DNA of 64,000 nucleotides, taken from contig JASWJB010000180.1 of the NCBI GenBank assembly GCA_032433595.1, forward strand, positions 25,430 through 89,429, written 5' to 3'. Every line of letters begins with the position of its first letter. Position 1 is the stretch's first letter. This document shows positions 54,340 to 64,000 of this stretch, one piece after another. Source of the stretch: Conoideocrella luteorostrata. Its lineage: Eukaryota; Ascomycota; Sordariomycetes; Hypocreales; Clavicipitaceae. Made by a program: the position numbers and the translations under genes. The notes under the pieces were generated by a model. The model was not told where the DNA came from. It searched no databases and saw nothing but the letters and a program-made list of their open reading frames with translations.

Positions 54340-56406
54340 ATGGCTACTACCGTTAGTAGAGACGCTGCTGCCGATGCTCGTCCGAGAAGCGGCGATATCT
54401 CCACATCGCCCGAGGCACCCACAAAAGGCAAAGGCCGTCAACGTTTGCTCCGGGGACTGCAGAGAATATCGTCATCGCCATCATTGAACAATCTCCGTCG
54501 TACTCGATCAGCCAGCAGCCCATATAGTACCAGAGGCACTCTCTCTTGCGCCAGCTTGGCTGCGGTCGGTCCTCCTCAAACTTCGTCCAGCGCTAGATCG
54601 TCGACTCCCCAGCCATCACCGCTTGGCCTGCCGAGTGCTCCGACGTCCATCTCGCCAAGTTCTTCCCACGAGTTCCCCTTCCATGACAGTATTGAGAGTC
54701 AGTTCGCTGTTAGAAAAGTCGACAACATTGACCCCAATGGGGCTACCCCCAAGGCGTCACTGCCCGCTGAACTGAGGTCGGCCAAGCTAGATGGACAAAC
54801 AAAGACTCAGCTGGCGGGGAAGGCTCCCTCGAAACCTATCTTTCCGTTCTGGGAAAATATGCCTCACGAGATTCGAGTGCAGATATTTTCATTCCTACGA
54901 CCAAAAGAGCTCGTGCAAACATCTATAGTGAGCAAGTCTTTCTATAGGTTTTGCTTCGACGGGCAGCTTTGGACCTCCTTGGATGCGTCCGAATTTTATA
55001 AAGAGATACCTGCTGAGTCGCTCGCCAGAATCATAGTGTCTGCTGGTCCATTCATAAAGGATCTAAACCTCCGAGGCTGTGTTCAGGTTGAACACTATAA
55101 GCGGACAGAGGTCATCGTCAAGGCTTGCAAAAATCTTATGAATGCTACCCTGGAAGGCTGTCGGAACTTCCAAAAGACTACTCTTCACACACTGTTGAGG
55201 TCAAACGACAAGCTTGTCCATCTCAACCTGACCGGGCTGTCGGCCGTCTCGAATACATCATGCAGAATTATTGCTGAATCTTGCCCTCAGCTAGAAACTT
55301 TCAATGTCTCGTGGTGTGACAAGGTGGAAGCTCGGGGAATTAAAGTCGTTATCGATTCATGTCCGAAACTGAGAGATCTCAGAGCTGGTGAAGTTCGGGG
55401 CTTTGACGACATAGCCACTGCTGAGTCCATCTTCAATACCAACAACCTGGAGCGCCTTGTCCTCTGTGGATGTGTAGAGCTGACTGATGACGCTCTCAAA
55501 GTCATGATGCAGGGCACTGACCCTCAATTCGACATCCTTACGGAGCGAGCTCTGATTTCTCCACGAAAATTAAGGCACCTGGATTTGAGCCGATGCAACC
55601 GCCTTTCTAGCGGCGGTGTTCGAGCAATTGGTTATGCTGTCCCAGAACTAGAGGGGCTACAGCTTTCCGGGTGCAGGTCACTAACCGATGCCGCACTTGA
55701 GCCGATTCTTGCTTCAACCCCTCGACTCACCCATCTGGAGCTGGAAGACCTGGAGGAGCTTACAAACTCGCTCATGTCAGAGCATCTTGCCAAGGCTCCT
55801 TGTGCGGAAACATTGGAGCATCTATCCATCAGCTACTGCGAAGGCATTAGCGATGTTGGCATGCTGCCCGTGCTACAGAAATGCCTGAATTTGAAGAGTA
55901 TTGATATGGATAACACCAGAATCAGTGACCTCTCCCTGGCGGAGGCGGCGGCCATGGTGATCAAGCGATCCAGGAGATCATTCAAGGCCAATGACCGACC
56001 CAATGTTACCCTGCAGCTGGTCGTTTATGATTGTCAGAACGTTACCTGGACTGGCATCCGAGAGGTTCTTTTCCGTAACGCTCAGATCAGACCATCCGTT
56101 GGGCAACCCGGGAAAGTGACATACCCTACAGAGATTATTGGACTGAAATGCTTCTACGGTTTTCAGATGACCGTTGACGAACATCATAAACGAGTCTTAC
56201 GTGGCGATTTCTCATCTGCTGGCAGATTGGAGAGAAAATGGGCCGACTATATGCAAGCAAATGAAGAAGCTGGGATGGGTGGTGCAGGCACTCGAAGAAG
56301 AAGACGTCGAGCTAGAGAAGCACATGCTCTCCATATGAATGAGGAGGATGGTGGCTTCCCTGGTCGTCGACGAGCCCGAACCATGGGAGCCTGTTCCGTC
56401 ATGTGA
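54340..56406 (+). CDS. F-box / leucine-rich-repeat protein with C-terminal CaaX box
   Basis: Substrate-recognition subunit of an SCF ubiquitin ligase, related to the Grr1/Pof2/FBXL2 group. It is a single exon of 688 aa. The N-terminal 165 residues are Ser/Pro-rich and basic (RQRLLRGLQRISSSPSLNNLRR). The F-box is at about 169-214 (FWENMPHEIRVQIFSFLRPKELVQ ... SFYRFCFDGQLW). About ten cysteine-containing LRRs follow from about 240 to 560, with units such as LKDLNLRGC, LVLCGCVELTDDAL, HLDLSRCNRLSSGGV and LEGLQLSGCRSLTDAAL. The C-tail has two polybasic clusters (TRRRRRRAREAH; GRRRARTMG) and ends GACSVM, a CaaX prenylation motif. Start ATG 54340 is the first in frame and close to the transcript-like leader. 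The target protein is unknown. Confidence 0.92.
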   Translation: MATTVSRDAAADARPRSGDISTSPEAPTKGKGRQRLLRGLQRISSSPSLNNLRRTRSASSPYSTRGTLSCASLAAVGPPQTSSSARSSTPQPSPLGLPSAPTSISPSSSHEFPFHDSIESQFAVRKVDNIDPNGATPKASLPAELRSAKLDGQTKTQLAGKAPSKPIFPFWENMPHEIRVQIFSFLRPKELVQTSIVSKSFYRFCFDGQLWTSLDASEFYKEIPAESLARIIVSAGPFIKDLNLRGCVQVEHYKRTEVIVKACKNLMNATLEGCRNFQKTTLHTLLRSNDKLVHLNLTGLSAVSNTSCRIIAESCPQLETFNVSWCDKVEARGIKVVIDSCPKLRDLRAGEVRGFDDIATAESIFNTNNLERLVLCGCVELTDDALKVMMQGTDPQFDILTERALISPRKLRHLDLSRCNRLSSGGVRAIGYAVPELEGLQLSGCRSLTDAALEPILASTPRLTHLELEDLEELTNSLMSEHLAKAPCAETLEHLSISYCEGISDVGMLPVLQKCLNLKSIDMDNTRISDLSLAEAAAMVIKRSRRSFKANDRPNVTLQLVVYDCQNVTWTGIREVLFRNAQIRPSVGQPGKVTYPTEIIGLKCFYGFQMTVDEHHKRVLRGDFSSAGRLERKWADYMQANEEAGMGGAGTRRRRRRAREAHALHMNEEDGGFPGRRRARTMGACSVM

Positions 56407-57986
56407 AATGCTGTTTCTCGGATGGCAGTGAGCCGGACGAAGCTTATTTGCAAAATTGAACCACAACATTTGAAATTCGATGCAGAGAGACCGGAAATTT
56501 CCCAGAAAGTTTAGCATTAGGCGCGCATATGTTGAGCCGAGTATGTATGCCTTTGCTTTTTCCATCGAGGCCACTCTATCACCGCGATCTAAGCTAGAAA
56601 TTGGTTGGGTTTTAGATCATCTTATCGGCGTTTTTGGATAAATTGGAGTCTCTGAGCGTAATGGTACATATCGTCTTAGGAATGTATTTTCAGATTCCAC
56701 TGAGGCGCTTTTGGGTTGCATGGCTGAGAGGGATTCAGACGTATCATTCATTACAACCTACACATTTATGTTGTCACACATTAACAGTGTTTCGACGACG
56801 TCACATGTATAACTCTAGGGGTCCTACATGGCCGGCTTCTCATAGATCTCAGACAGTCAACTAAGAATACAAATCATCGTCCAATCTGCTGGTAGCCTAC
56901 CCTGGAAGACTCATTTGTTGGACGCTCTCGTAGAATACCCACGTTCCGGTCTTTGCAATTGCACGCCCACAAAATTTCGCAGCAAGCCAGACCACCGAAT
57001 CCCTTGCTCGTATAGCCAGAGCGGGCGCACCACCCTTCTGGTCAATACTGAAGATTTCCAAGTTGCAGTCAGGCAGCCCAGACTCTTCAATGTGCTGGCG
57101 GGCAAGCCATCAACGCCACCTCCCTCAAATGACGGTAGTTGGTCCGGACCAACCACACTGAAGGCGAATGATAATGAGAATCGTCAATAGACAAGGATAC
57201 AGAATGACTCCACTGCTGGACAGGTTACATTGTGCATTGATTCTATTGAAACCGGAGAGCCAATACCAAGCTGTGCTCACGATGGCCTCCGAAAGCTGGA
57301 CTGTCCTTCACCAAGATACCAAAAGAGCCGACTGCGGGACAATATTTGCCAAACAAACTCCGTTTGTTCTTTATCACACGTTTAATTTACGGATCCTGTT
57401 CCGTTAGCACAAACAAATACAACTTGCAATACAAGGCCAAGTGATCCTACAACTCGGCCCGGTATTGCTAGTAACCCCTGCTTGTTTGCTGCAAACCGGT
57501 CACAAACGTCAAGTCAGAGCGGGGACGACCTCAATGGACCTTTTTTGGCCCCGCAGTTAACTAGTTAGTTAGTTACCTACGGAGTACTCCGTATGGGGTA
57601 CCTCGGGCCACCTGTCGTACAACCTCGTCTCCCTGTGGGGCTGACATTTGGAAGGATTCCCGGCCGAGGTGTCATTGGCGAAAACCTTCAACAACCAACA
57701 ACGAACAACGAACAACCAACACCAACACCAACACCAACTCGCACCCTTACATGGGCGACACCTAACAACACCGCCCCATACCATCCCCCCCCTCATCCAA
57801 TTGCTCTTTCCAAAATACAGCGTGGCGTTTTCCTTCGACAGTTGTACTACTTCGTGCATGATCTGGATGAAAAAGATAAAGCGAGATTGACGCCCGCTGC
57901 ACATTCCACCGCCCACTCTGTGGCAAGGATTACAATATCACCACCATTACGGACACCCCTCAAGGCGAAAGGGCAAACAGACAACA
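56407..57986. other. intergenic region before the histidine-phosphatase gene
   Basis: About 1.6 kb without a gene. It includes the perfect palindrome TACGGAGTACTCCGTA at 57578-57593 and a CCAACA/ACCAAC repeat at about 57710-57738, just before the next gene, perhaps in its 5' leader. The reading frames here show no similarity I can name. Confidence 0.5.
57578..57593. repeat. perfect palindrome TACGGAGTACTCCGTA
   Basis: A 16-bp perfect palindrome of the same family as the one at 27650, again outside coding sequence. It lies about 394 bp upstream of the histidine-phosphatase start codon. Confidence 0.88.
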
Positions 57987-59428
57987 ATGGTTCTGGAAAG
58001 GATATACGTGGTGCGGCATGGGGTGAGTGGTGTCCCTAACCCCCCCTCCTCACTCCTCTATTGTCAATGACCTGATAGCCCGGACAACAGGAGTGTTCAG
58101 CCCCGGTCGAAAGAAAACATTTGCTGCTACAGGAAATTGACGTAATCGTTGTTGCGCGTGCTTACCACCTGGCATAGTTTCGATCTAGTTGGTCTGTTGA
58201 TCCTAAAAGTGGCGTGTATTCGGGAATTCCATCACCAACAGGCATCCAAGGTGACCCGGCGCTCACCTCGTATGGAATAGATCAGTCTAAAGAAATGGGA
58301 AGACATCTTATGACGCTATCTCCAAAGGTGGAGAGGGTGTACTCGAGTCCATTCTACAGATGTTTGCAGACAATGGCGCCATTCATAGCCCTCCAGCAGC
58401 AGCAGATACAGAATGGTATTTTGGAGCCCGGAAGGAGTCATGCGTCCGGCGCGCCGGACAGCGAACCCCTGCTCCCCGAAGCTGGCTATGCAGTGACAAA
58501 AATACTTCCTGAGCATGGCATTCGTGAGTGGTTCGGATCCGCTCCATTCGACCACCCAGAACCAGCTGCGCCGGAGGTCCTGAAGGCCATGTTTCCGAGT
58601 TATGACGAGACTTACGTGTCAGCCGTGAAGCCATCAAAGAGGGGCGAGACGCTGGAACAATTGCAAGAGCGGATAGCCAAGGCACTGAGAGTCATCATCG
58701 AACAGTGCGATGCAGATGGGACGCGGGCCATTGTCCTGTGCAGTCATGCAGCCGTCATCATCCTGATAGGACGCATCCTGACCGGTGACAGCCCTGCCAC
58801 TGTGGACGTTGACGACTTTCACGCTTACACCTGTGGTTTGAGCGTCTACGGTCGGGGCCACACTGATGGTGGTAATATCAACGGTTCCGCCACGAGAAAT
58901 ATGGCAGACACCCGCGATGGCCGCGGTCCAATCTTATTCAAACTAGGTACGTGGGTGCACCCAACACCTCCAACTATAGGAAACTGGCGGTGGCCATTAC
59001 CCTCTAGCTGGCTATTGTCATTCTTCAGTGGGATACAAGTGTGTTCTGTGAACGTGGCTGTTGATACGTATGCTCACCATTTTTTTTTTCTCACTATAGA
59101 TGCAATAAAGAATCTGATCGGCGGTTGGGACTGTCACATGAATAGTGATTGTAGTTTCCTGAGTGGCGGTCCAGAACGAGGATGGTAAGTAATATTGTAC
59201 CTTCGACATGTTCATCTGCAAACCAACATTCACTATCTCCGGGATCCTCTGGCCCCTGTGAAAAGCAGCGAGCCGTTTCTGGACGCGTCTGAGCTGTTTC
59301 TCTGCTTGTTGTTTTTTCTTTTTTCCTTTCCTGACGTGAACTAAAACATGACTAGGAGGTTTTCAGGAGATGAATCATTTCCCGACACAGGGTCAGTATC
59401 CCAAACCGAGGTTGATTCTAAACTCTAG
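57987..59428 (+). CDS. histidine-phosphatase (phosphoglycerate-mutase-like) protein, Tfc7/YNL108C group
   Basis: Member of the histidine phosphatase superfamily. The product is 320 aa from four exons: 57987-58022, 58178-58946, 59100-59184 and 59356-59428, with introns of 153-171 bp. The catalytic RHG is at residues 10-12 (RIYVVRHG), split from FRSSWSVDP by the first intron. The second arginine is in VYSSPFYRC, the acid is in EHGIREWFG, and the second histidine is in VLCSHAAVI (H202). These match the superfamily's core residues, so it is probably active. The closest named yeast relatives are the N-terminal domain of TFIIIC subunit Tfc7 and its paralogue YNL108C. No separate TFIIIC beta-barrel domain follows, so a TFIIIC role is not assured. 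The C-tail carries an unusual block, GGWDCHMNSDCSFLSGG, then ERGWRFSGDESF. Substrate is unknown. Confidence 0.87.
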
Positions 59429-62400
59429 GACGGGATATCACAAGTCACAATGTGAGGGAGATACAGCAGTAAACAGCAGCCTGCTATGGTGAGACTAGTC
59501 GGCTGCGAACAGGGCTGCCTGCCGTTTGAATAAGTCAACCGGTGTGTAAGTACGTCTATGCATACACCAGCATCGTTATCGTCATGATATCCACCCATCT
59601 GCACCTCTCACCGCACCACAGGGGATGAAAAACCGCACAATGCTGGGAAAGACGGGTCCGGTGTGGCAAAAACAGGACGGTGATAGTCTTCAAACAATGT
59701 CTGGGAATCTTTCTAGTGCACAGACAAAGTCTCTCTGAGCCTCCACATTGGACCCAAGCATGAAATATACGTACAGAACGGAGGACCTCCAAATGGTTTT
59801 AGAGGGGTTCAAGTTCAAGATGGCTATTGTTATTCGTGCCGTACTGGCAAACGAAGCCTGAGCTTGGCAGCCACGTAGCCCAATATCTCCGCGTGTACCA
59901 AACTGCCCTGGTCTGTGTACAAAATGGATGGGTCGAGTCGTAAAAGCCTCATTTTTGAAGAAAAATATAGCATATTATGTCACTGTGAATCGATCGTCGA
60001 CTGTGATTCGCGCACCTCAATATAGTCCTTCTGCAAGCTATCGGAATAATGAAGGTCGGTGAAGGTCAATGAAGGGGAGAAGAAGGCCAAGTGCTGGTCC
60101 TTGCTCTGACACAGTTGCACCCTCGTGACCAAGTTCCAACTGTCGATAACAAGGTTCGGCAACGTCGGCCATGTTACCAGACCCTGCGGGCTCAGAGTCA
60201 CCCGTTCCCAGTATTGTACACTCATTATTTCACACAATTCTTGTCGGGAGCGGAGGGATGCACGACGTGGCAGCCATCATACCGAGATGTTTCATTAGCT
60301 TGGCTAGCTGCTCCGAAATAGAGCACGAACAGCTTATTATTACAGTTCTCAGTCCGCCTGCCAACATCCAGTCCGTCAGTCAGCTGAAGTCGATCAGGGT
60401 CGAGCACATTTTAAGATGGCGACGTTTTCGTGGCTGCCGCCAAGCGACAGCCCCTCAGTGGCGGTATTGCGCATCAAAGGCGTCTAATAATCCCACCTAC
60501 CTGCATCAAGGACCGAGTAACTGTCTCAGCTAGGCAATAGTGGTAGCGGCGATGACGGCAAAAGGACAAGTATGGTCCGCTGCGGGGGTTTACCTTGGGG
60601 AGATCACGTCGAACGAACTGATACCTCCCTTGCTTTGATGTTTCAAAGAGAGGGGCGTGCCTTGCATGGCTGCCAATGCGAAGGGCCGAATGACGATAGA
60701 GCAGATTATCCTCAGAAAAAAAAAAGAAATTATAGCTTTCCTCGCTTCCCGCCAACGTGGCTTTGCATTCCTGTTGACTTCTGTATTTTTGGAAACTCGT
60801 GGCTGCAATATCTCCCTTTGCGGGAGTGAGTGATGGGACTGAATATAAGCCATCTTTCGTCAGGGAGAACGAGGCTGCAACAGTGAGTTCATTATGCCGA
60901 ACAACCCGAAATAGCATGCACCGTATGTGGTTGTCATCATCTGCCACGATCTCCAGGTCTAATTACTGTGACTATCGTATGCGTACGCCTCGCCACAATA
61001 AACATTATAGCCTTGATCTTCGAATATACTAGTAGTCGATCACTATGGGCTGTGTCTTTGAGACATGCAGTACCTCACTTGATCCAATGAAGAGTCGAAA
61101 CTGGACACCATTGCGCAAAGTTTCCCGTATATGCGGCAGATGCAGCCACTGCCTGCCTGTGTCTAGACCATGCAAAGCTCTCTATTCGATGCTTTGTATT
61201 CAGAAACATACAGCCCGGGCGTTTGGTTGCCGGCGCAGACGGCCCAAAAGCTTCGTGGACTATGTTTAATTTGAAGGTCTTGCGTCGGAGAAATCTCTGG
61301 TCGAAGAAGACCTGGGCTTCAAAAGCAAATCGTTCTATTACATGTGTGTTGCGGCCTTCGGCGTTTGAGATGCAACAACGCCTTGCATTTCTATTTGCCA
61401 GGCCAGGTCTTATTGTAAGCAGAAGACCCACGCAGAGAGTTGCCGTATCCCAGGGATAGGCAGCATCAAAACAACCAAGCCCCCGCCGCATTACGGTATA
61501 ATGCCTACTGCCGGATACTTACATGCACAGTGATGCATGCGGATGGATAGTACCTATTGTAAAGCCAGAATCGAAACTGGACGAAATGGTGGTGAATGAG
61601 CTCAGCTCGATGGCAATTCCCCCGCTAGCCGGGAACGGTTGGTCGCGTTGCAGACACAGGCATCCAATCCTCCGCAAGCTTGCAGCTCAGGATCAGTCGC
61701 TCGAGGATGGATGCATGGCCCATTTTCATGGTGAAGCCGCCAGGAACGCGCCACGTCTACGAGTTGAGGGTATAGATTGAGAAAGTTTGGACGAGATCGC
61801 TTGATCGCGTCACTCCACCTAGGCGAACTGGCCGCCCCACATCTAGCTAGTCACCGATCTGGCTTAGCGTGGCAGGTGCATTTGAATTGACTGGGGTTTG
61901 ACAGGTGGATGACAATAACACCTCGAGTGGGTACTCCGTCGTGGTGGAGGCTCAAAAGGAATAAGCTCCAGCCGCTTCGTGCCCCTTGCGCAGTTTCTTC
62001 CATCCAACAACCTCACTTGCTCGCCTCCTCCCTTGACGCCCCTCTCGAGGACCGAAAAAAAAAAAGAAAAGACCAAAAAAAAAAAGAGGCGACCGCATCA
62101 ATCAGATTTTGCTGACCCGAGCTAATCGCCCCGTTTAATCGAGCACAGGCCGTACATTGACGACGAAAGCTCTCTCTTTCAGCAAACAGAACTAAGCTGT
62201 TGGCTGTTGGCTTCGGCTGTCGTTCTCTTTGTGCTGGCTATTTTGGCTGTGTACCCCACTCTCGAGTGAGCAAGTTACTTAGCTATACGACTTGGCTCTG
62301 ATAATGACACCAAAACTGGGCGGCACAACAATCTTGAAGCGGAGCATTGGTCCGCACATCGCAGACCATGCGAAATCTGGAGTGAAGACCGTGCTAGGCT

Positions 62401-64000
62401 CTTCATAACTGGACGAAATTTCACCAAGCTAAGAACAATTTTGTGACCCTGCGCTTGGGTTGCATAAGACACACAGAGACTAGTCGTCGCACCTGGGGAC
62501 GAAAAAGAAAAGACATCAGTGTGTGGGCAAAGAAACAGGCAACTGCTAGAGCAGACTTGTGGTGATCCACACCAGAAATACGTATGCCGAGACTCACCAA
62601 AAAGCATTGGTTGCAAGTCAGAGACCGTTGTTTTTTCCTCATGCAGTGCAAGGCTTGGTTGGAGCAGAATCAAGGGCACCCACCATCATCATCGACGGTG
62701 TCGATCGCACCCCATCAATAGTGACAAAGGGCACCGGTACACTTGAAACCGCGCAAGCGAACAATGGGCTGCTGCTCCCTGCCTACGAGGTACATTGCAT
62801 ACAGCCCTCCCATCAAATTAATTTTTGATAGAACAATTGCTCGACAGTTGGTTGTGTTTTTTGAAGGTCCCGCAATCTTCGCAGCTCAATACCTGCAACG
62901 ACATGGCCCAAACTCGCCGGTGGTGTCACATGTAGGCAGACATGATGATGTTATTTTGGACTGTTTGCCAGGTCTCACAGTCTATTCTATTCAGTTATGA
63001 GAACGTGCGTAGCAGTGCTCTGCCGCAAACGGCCAAGATACTTTTGCTGACCAGTCATAACATGTCCCAATGGAGCGGCAACCCTGGTATCAGGCTTTAC
63101 GAGAGGTTGCCCAGCTGAGCAATGTGACCACTTACCGCAGCAATTGCCTTTGTGCAAGTGACATGCACTGCCAAATTGCGCCTCTAGCAAAAAAGGTGGA
63201 ATGGCCTACTTCTGGCTTGCTTGCTAGTTACTGGCTGTGGTCTAAGCTGGTGTTGTGTGCCAGGTAGGTGAGACGTTTGTGGGTTGGTGTGGCCCAAGTC
63301 ACTCCTCCCCACACAGCGTTATACTACAAACCCATGAATGACGGAAGAGCTGTTAGTGTCGAAAGGATCTCTCGAGGGAGAGAGTTTGAGCCACGATTTT
63401 TCGGTGATTTCGGCTCCAGGACTATCTTGTGGTGATCACTGATAGCGATGTGCTGTTCCCTTGCGTGCCGACTTCGAGCGACTCGCTTTTATCGTAGCAG
63501 AAAGCTCTCTCTATGGCCGCGGGTTATTCCGCAAGTTTCGCTAGTGTCTGCCTTATTTTACATCCGTAACTACCACTGTACTGTCATGGCACATTCAATG
63601 AATTAAGGACGGCTGCGTACTCTCGCTCTGTACGCCGTACTATTTCTATTGTCTCTCGCCGTCTACCCCGGTCAACCGCACCCCGCCTGCGACTAGCCCC
63701 AAATGGCCACGACCTCTTCAGGTAACACAACAACGTTTGTGTGAACAATGGAGAGTGTCGGTCCATCTGCAGTGTGCATGTGGCAGGCGGGCAGGCAGGC
63801 GGGGGCGCAGACAGGGTGCGACAAGGTAAGGCAAGTTTAGGCAGGGCAAAGCAAAGGCTTTCTAATGCTAGTACTCCGTAATGTGGCATCGACAGTATCA
63901 GGTCCGTTAGTATATATGCTTTCTTTGTTTCTGTGCCGCCGCAGGTACCCTTTATGTCGATTTCTGCACGACGATCCACCCTTTTTTTTTTTTTTTTTTT
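59429..64000. other. 4.6-kb region without a supported gene
   Basis: Reading frames are under 160 codons and overlap. One on the minus strand (61075-61491, 138 codons, hydrophobic stretch LCVGLLLTIRPGL) might be coding, but nothing supports it beyond length. A-runs lie at 62057-62067 and 62077-62086. TACTCCGTA words lie near 61931 and 63874. The window ends inside a run of 19 T (63982-64000), whose full length cannot be seen. Confidence 0.5.

Noticed and set aside
60474..60947. 157-codon minus-strand frame
   Set aside because: First codon is GTG; the sequence includes a Phe run from an A-tract and resembles nothing known.
61075..61491. 138-codon minus-strand frame with one hydrophobic stretch
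   Set aside because: Could be a small membrane protein, but length alone does not support it and the overlapping plus-strand frames are similar.

Overview
This window is nuclear DNA of a filamentous ascomycete. The genes carry short spliceosomal introns (53-200 bp) with GT/AG ends, and several have a TACTAAC-type branch site. The proteins are ordinary eukaryotic, fungal-type families. The gene set and the very frequent TACGGAGTA/TACTCCGTA words between genes suggest a Sordariomycete, probably Hypocreales. That placement is an impression from sequence style, not a computed one. I see no complete tRNA or rRNA gene, no intact transposon, no CRISPR array and no secondary-metabolite cluster.

Layout. 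I can support 16 protein-coding genes, with exon structures worked out by joining reading frames at splice sites. From left to right: a DHA2-type MFS transporter (+, 2060-4165); a TBC1D5-like Rab GAP (-, 4427-7072); a clathrin-adaptor-accessory-like protein with WGDFE/FGDFE motifs (+, 7653-9494); the mitofusin Fzo1 (+, 10380-13140); a triple-KH RNA-binding protein (+, 15373-16621); a Hut1-type nucleotide-sugar transporter (+, 18266-19685); and a dual-specificity phosphatase (-, 21055-23544). An 8.8-kb stretch with no recognisable gene follows. Next come a 1220-aa disordered fungal protein (+, 32352-36069); tRNA 2'-phosphotransferase Tpt1 (+, 37045-38138); a small dsRBD-like protein (-, 38523-39653); the rRNA-processing factor Efg1 (-, 40119-41181); the SEA/GATOR2 subunit Sea4/Mios (+, 41917-45337); a PAS-domain kinase of the Psk1 type (-, 45907-49805); an F-box/LRR protein (+, 54340-56406); and a histidine-phosphatase (phosphoglycerate-mutase-like) protein (+, 57987-59428). 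The last 4.6 kb and the first 2 kb hold no gene I can support.

Function. Most genes are housekeeping: membrane traffic (TBC GAP, adaptor accessory, Hut1), mitochondrial fusion (Fzo1), RNA biology (KH protein, Tpt1, Efg1, dsRBD-like) and nutrient or stress signalling (Sea4, PAS kinase, F-box/LRR, dual-specificity phosphatase). Nothing suggests they form one operon-like system.

Points worth a second look: a C-terminal CaaX box (CSVM) behind a polybasic stretch on the F-box/LRR protein; dispersed palindromes built on CGG-N6-CCG that I found only outside coding exons; a 17-bp-stem hairpin at 17228-17272; two stop-free introns of length 3n in the dsRBD-like gene; several in-frame repeats of 6- or 18-bp units; and a conserved-looking C-terminal tail on the histidine phosphatase. 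I found no convincing new multi-gene system.
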